Shown here in pieces: positions 4,879 to 9,029 of a stretch of DNA of 9,029 bases. The stretch's first letter is position 1, and each line of letters begins with the position of its first letter. The notes below the pieces were generated by a model. It did not search any database. It had not been told where the DNA came from and saw only the letters and a program-made list of their open reading frames with translations. The translations under genes and the position numbers were made by a program. Source of the DNA: DATLEX01 sp035525045 (GTDB lineage: Bacteria; Acidobacteriota; Thermoanaerobaculia; Gp7-AA8); the NCBI GenBank assembly GCA_035525045.1, contig DATLEX010000215.1:1-9029 (forward strand), written 5' to 3'.

Positions 4879-6234
4879 ATGGTCGTGCTCGACGCGCTCC
4901 GGCGGTTCTTCGCGGCGCACGGCATCCCGCCGTGCCACGTCCTGGTGGCCTGCTCGGGCGGCGTCGACTCGACGGCGCTGCTCCTGGCGCTCGCCGAACT
5001 GAGGCTCGAGGGGTTCGAGGTCACGGCCGGACACGTCAATCACCGCCTGCGAGGCGAGGAATCGGAGGGCGACGAGGAATTCGTGCGCTCCCTCTGCCGG
5101 CAGCTCGGGATCGCCCTGCACGTCGCCGGAGGCGCGCTCGATTCGCAGCGGATCCGCGCCGCCGGCGTCGAGGCGGCCGCGCGTGAGGTCCGGCAGGCGC
5201 GCCTGACTGAGATCGCCGAAGAGGCGGGGGCGCGCTTTGTCGTAACGGCCCACCAGAAAAACGATCAGGCCGAGACCGTGCTGATGCGACTGCTGAGTGG
5301 GACCGGCCTGGCCGGGCTGCGCGGCATCCACGCCGTGCGCGAGGACGGCTGGATCCGTCCGCTCCTCGAGGTCACCCGCGAGGAGACCGAGAAATTCCTC
5401 CGCGAGCGCGGCGTCGCGGCGCGGCTCGACCGGATGAACGCCGACCCCCGCTTCCTCCGCAACCGCGTCCGGCTCATCCTGCAGGACCTCGGCCCGGCGG
5501 TCATGGCCAACCTCGCTTTGCTGGCCGGCCAGGCGCAGCAGGCCTGGCCGTTGATCGAGCAGGCGATCGATGCGGCCGAACGGAGCTGCACCCGGATCGC
5601 GGCGGAGGAGACCTGCTTCCTCCGCTGGCCCGACGACCGATGGCTGCGCCAGGCGCTCCTGTTCCGTCACATCCGGCGGCTCGGCAGCGCCCGCGAGATC
5701 TCCTCGCGCGATCTCGAGCGGCTGGCCGCCGGGATCGAGTCCATCAAGCGGATCAGCGTCACGAAGGAGCTCGAGCTGGTCCGGCGAGCGAACACTCTCG
5801 TCCTCCGCCGCCCCCCCGGCCCGGCCTCGCAATTCGAGCTCGACCTCGTCCCCGGCCAGCCCGTCTACATTCCAGCCGCCAGAGCCACAATCACCATCAA
5901 CCCAATCCAAAATCCAAAACCCAAAATCCACAATCTGATCCAGCTCCCCGAGGGCGCCGAGCCGCGGTTCCTCGTCCGCAACCGCCGCCGCGGCGACCGG
6001 TTTCAGCCGCTGGGGATGCAGCGTGACAAAAAACTGAAGGATTTTCTGATTGATCGTAAAATCGGCGCCGAAATCCGCGACTCCATCCCGTTGCTGATCT
6101 GGAATGGGGAGATCGCCTGCGTCGCCGGCGTGGAGGTCTCGGAGCGGTTCAAGGTCACCAGCCCCGGCGGCAGGGTATACGAGGTGAAGATTGCGTCAGA
6201 AGACGGCGAAGGCCTCGACGGCGTTCGACGCTGA
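4879..6234 (+). CDS. tilS: tRNA(Ile)-lysidine synthetase TilS
   Basis: Essential cytoplasmic tRNA-modifying enzyme: it activates C34 of the CAU-anticodon tRNA-Ile with ATP and attaches lysine, so the tRNA reads AUA. The reading gives 451 aa. Residues 26-32 SGGVDST form the N-type ATP-pyrophosphatase loop. TAHQKNDQAETVLMRLLSGTG (from Thr123) is the second conserved motif, and RFLRNRVRLIL the third. The C-terminal TilS domain follows with GDRFQPLGM, KKLKDFLIDRKI and VSERFKVT. The frame is open back to 4723 inside the methyltransferase, but ATG 4879 gives the usual ~25 residues before the loop. No Shine-Dalgarno sequence is visible, so the start is provisional. Oddities: the usual AHHxDDQ reads AHQKNDQ, an AT-rich 7-bp repeat array interrupts the linker before the C-terminal domain, and codons 12-27 are duplicated at 1831. 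It overlaps hpt by 44 bp. Confidence 0.93.
   Translation: MVVLDALRRFFAAHGIPPCHVLVACSGGVDSTALLLALAELRLEGFEVTAGHVNHRLRGEESEGDEEFVRSLCRQLGIALHVAGGALDSQRIRAAGVEAAAREVRQARLTEIAEEAGARFVVTAHQKNDQAETVLMRLLSGTGLAGLRGIHAVREDGWIRPLLEVTREETEKFLRERGVAARLDRMNADPRFLRNRVRLILQDLGPAVMANLALLAGQAQQAWPLIEQAIDAAERSCTRIAAEETCFLRWPDDRWLRQALLFRHIRRLGSAREISSRDLERLAAGIESIKRISVTKELELVRRANTLVLRRPPGPASQFELDLVPGQPVYIPAARATITINPIQNPKPKIHNLIQLPEGAEPRFLVRNRRRGDRFQPLGMQRDKKLKDFLIDRKIGAEIRDSIPLLIWNGEIACVAGVEVSERFKVTSPGGRVYEVKIASEDGEGLDGVRR
4912..4958 (+). repeat. 47-bp exact direct repeat, right copy (within tilS)
   Basis: Partner of 1831-1877, lying in frame in tilS codons 12-27. As this copy is inside an intact conserved gene it is presumably the original, and the left copy is derived. 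Each copy contains a short dyad (GCACGGC, ATCCC, GCCGTGC; 4917-4935 here, 1836-1854 on the left). Confidence 0.9.
5901..5935 (+). repeat. 7-bp tandem repeat array inside tilS
   Basis: Five consecutive 7-bp units: CCCAATC, CAAAATC, CAAAACC, CAAAATC, CACAATC. They lie in an A-rich stretch (about 5883-5937) that contrasts sharply with the GC-rich gene around it. Translated in the tilS frame, the stretch gives a hydrophilic run, TITINPIQNPKPKIHN, between the substrate-binding part and the C-terminal domain, a linker that can tolerate insertion. Heptamer arrays of this CCAAAAT style are known as mobile-like short repeats in other bacteria such as cyanobacteria. Kinship is not claimed. Confidence 0.75.
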
Positions 6235-6715
6235 AGCGATCGCCCGGCGGGTCCAGGCGGTGGCGGGGGAGATCCGCGCCGGCGCCGGCTCGGGAGAAGT
6301 CTTCCTCCTCGGCATCCTGAAAGGGACCGCCGTCTTTCTCTCCGACCTCCTCCGGGCCATCCCCGGCGAGGTCGGGTATGGGTTCATCGACGTGGTCCGC
6401 GACATGGCCGACACGGAGATCGCCACGGCGCTGGAGATCGATTTCCTCAGCCACACCGAGCTCGCCGGCCGCGACGTCTATGTGCTCAAGGACGTGGTCT
6501 CGAGCGGCGTGATCGAGAACTACCTCCTCACCCAGCTCCGCCTCCACGATCCCGCCTCGCTCAAGCTGATCGCGCTCCTCGACCGGCCTGGGCTGCGGAC
6601 GGTGGACATCACCACCGACCACCGCCTCTTCGAGGTCGCCGACGGCGTGTTCGTCGGCTACGGGCTGGAGCAGGACGGGCGGTGGGGGAACCTGCCCTAC
6701 ATCGGGAAGCTGTAG
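6191..6715 (+). CDS. hpt: Hypoxanthine phosphoribosyltransferase-like protein with altered active-site loops
   Basis: By position and fold this is Hpt, which joins hypoxanthine or guanine to PRPP in cytoplasmic purine salvage. Length is 174 aa, normal for bacterial Hpt. Family features seen are LLGILKGTAVFLSDLLRAI (39-57), the strand leading into the PRPP loop (RDVYVLKDVV), LLDRPG (129-134), FVGYGLE and LPYIGKL at the C-terminus. Two key regions are unusual. The PRPP loop reads VLKDVVSSG (98-106) where VEDIIDTG/DSG is expected. The flexible catalytic loop (SSYG in E. coli Hpt) is replaced at about residues 69-72 by VRDM, although the spacing between flanking motifs is unchanged, so a frameshift is not the cause. 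TTG 6191 follows GAGGTG by 4 nt and overlaps tilS by 44 bp, suggesting coupled translation. Catalytic competence is uncertain. Confidence 0.82.
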   Translation: MRQKTAKASTAFDAEAIARRVQAVAGEIRAGAGSGEVFLLGILKGTAVFLSDLLRAIPGEVGYGFIDVVRDMADTEIATALEIDFLSHTELAGRDVYVLKDVVSSGVIENYLLTQLRLHDPASLKLIALLDRPGLRTVDITTDHRLFEVADGVFVGYGLEQDGRWGNLPYIGKL

Positions 6716-6735
6716 CGTGTCATCCCGTGCTGCAG

Positions 6736-6872
6736 AGCCTTCTCCCCCGCCTCGGGTGGGGGAGAAGGTGGTCCTGAGCGGAGCGAAGGACCGGATGAGG
6801 GGGCCTGTCGCGAGAAATCCGAGTGCCCTCACCCGGCGCTTCGCGCCACCCTCTCCCGCAAGCGGGAGAGGG
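6736..6872. repeat. Composite REP-like palindromic repeat, copy 1 (hpt-ftsH gap)
   Basis: The 261-bp gap between hpt and ftsH is largely hairpins. These are CCTTCTCCCCC/GGGGGAGAAGG (6738-6748 with 6758-6768), GTCCT/AGGAC (6771-6775 with 6787-6791), GGCGC-TTC-GCGCC (6835-6847), and a perfect 11-bp stem CCCTCTCCCGC/GCGGGAGAGGG (6849-6859 with 6862-6872) with a 2-nt loop. The same modules recur at 8947-9029 after ftsH, and 28 bp (6826-6853) match 9002-9029 exactly. None is followed by a T-run, but stacked stems could attenuate tilS-hpt transcripts or protect mRNA ends. The remaining gap (6873-6964) holds a small palindrome CGGTTTCAAACCG (6906-6918), and no gene. Confidence 0.8.
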
Positions 6873-6964
6873 TACGTTTCACTCAGAATTTCCGCCCTAC
6901 CCCCTCGGTTTCAAACCGCGATAGTGTAGCTGGTGGCACGCGCAGAGCATGCCCGCGTACACGT

Positions 6965-6969
6965 GGAGG
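6965..6969 (+). promoter_or_regulatory. Strong ribosome binding site setting the ftsH TTG start
   Basis: GGAGG lies 7 nt before TTG 6977. The encoded protein then begins directly with a short polar stretch and the first membrane helix, as in FtsH, which supports this non-ATG start. Confidence 0.75.
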
Positions 6970-6976
6970 CAACCCG

Positions 6977-8938
<1,962 letters not shown>

Positions 8939-8946
8939 CCTCAGTG

Positions 8947-9029
8947 CCTTCTCCCCCGCGGCAGCGGGGGAGAAGGTGGCCCGAAGGGCCGGATGAGGGG
9001 CCCCTCACCCGGCGCTTCGCGCCACCCTC
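8947..9029. repeat. Composite REP-like palindromic repeat, copy 2 (truncated by window end)
   Basis: It starts 8 bp after the ftsH stop. A 13-bp stem (8947-8959 with 8964-8976, loop GGCA) is followed by GGCCC-GAA-GGGCC (8978-8990), the perfect palindrome TGAGGGGCCCCTCA (8994-9007), and GGCGC-TTC-GCGCC (9011-9023). The final 28 bp equal 6826-6853 of copy 1; the last stem seen in copy 1 would lie beyond the window. Its position directly after the stop suits a transcription end or mRNA-stabilising structure for ftsH, though no T-run is seen. Confidence 0.8.

Noticed and set aside
6900..6964. Possible tRNA or promoter just upstream of ftsH
   Set aside because: No cloverleaf or T-loop consensus, and no -35/-10 pair with correct spacing; only a short CGGTTT/AAACCG palindrome is seen.

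Overview
The window is 9 kb of GC-rich chromosomal DNA from a Gram-negative-type bacterium. Genes for an outer-membrane lipopolysaccharide (LPS) kinase and a sugar transferase indicate an LPS-bearing envelope. The order tilS-hpt-ftsH is conserved in many bacterial phyla. The mix of a D/K-signature phosphofructokinase, an atypical DksA-like protein and palindromic intergenic repeats would suit an Acidobacteriota-like metagenome lineage. That phylum assignment is only a guess, because nothing here is diagnostic.

Left block (1-1654, minus strand): a DksA/TraR-type zinc-finger protein followed after 21 bp by a 6-phosphofructokinase whose active-site signature points to pyrophosphate as phosphoryl donor. 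The pair looks co-transcribed and ends near an inverted repeat at the window edge.

Middle block (1666-4799): a small envelope-sugar cassette. A GT-A glycosyltransferase and a WaaP/KdkA-type LPS kinase overlap by 4 bp on the plus strand. A class I SAM methyltransferase lies convergently on the minus strand. To the left is scar DNA: the last ~48 codons of a second, diverged methyltransferase joined directly to an exact 47-bp copy of the 5' part of tilS. The intact methyltransferase and intact tilS sit at the right end of the cassette, so both ends carry methyltransferase-tilS material in the same orientation. This looks like a duplication or insertion that brought the cassette in next to tilS.

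Right block (4879-8938, plus strand): tilS (tRNA-Ile lysidine synthetase), an hpt-like phosphoribosyltransferase overlapping it by 44 bp, then ftsH (membrane AAA+ zinc protease). tilS contains an AT-rich array of 7-bp units kept in frame. The hpt product has lost the usual purine-PRTase catalytic loop sequence and has an altered PRPP loop. ftsH is flanked on both sides by copies of a composite palindromic (REP-like) repeat.

No RNA gene, CRISPR array, transposase or integrase was seen. The best candidates for something unusual are the 47-bp repeat with methyltransferase scar around the LPS cassette, and the divergent Hpt.
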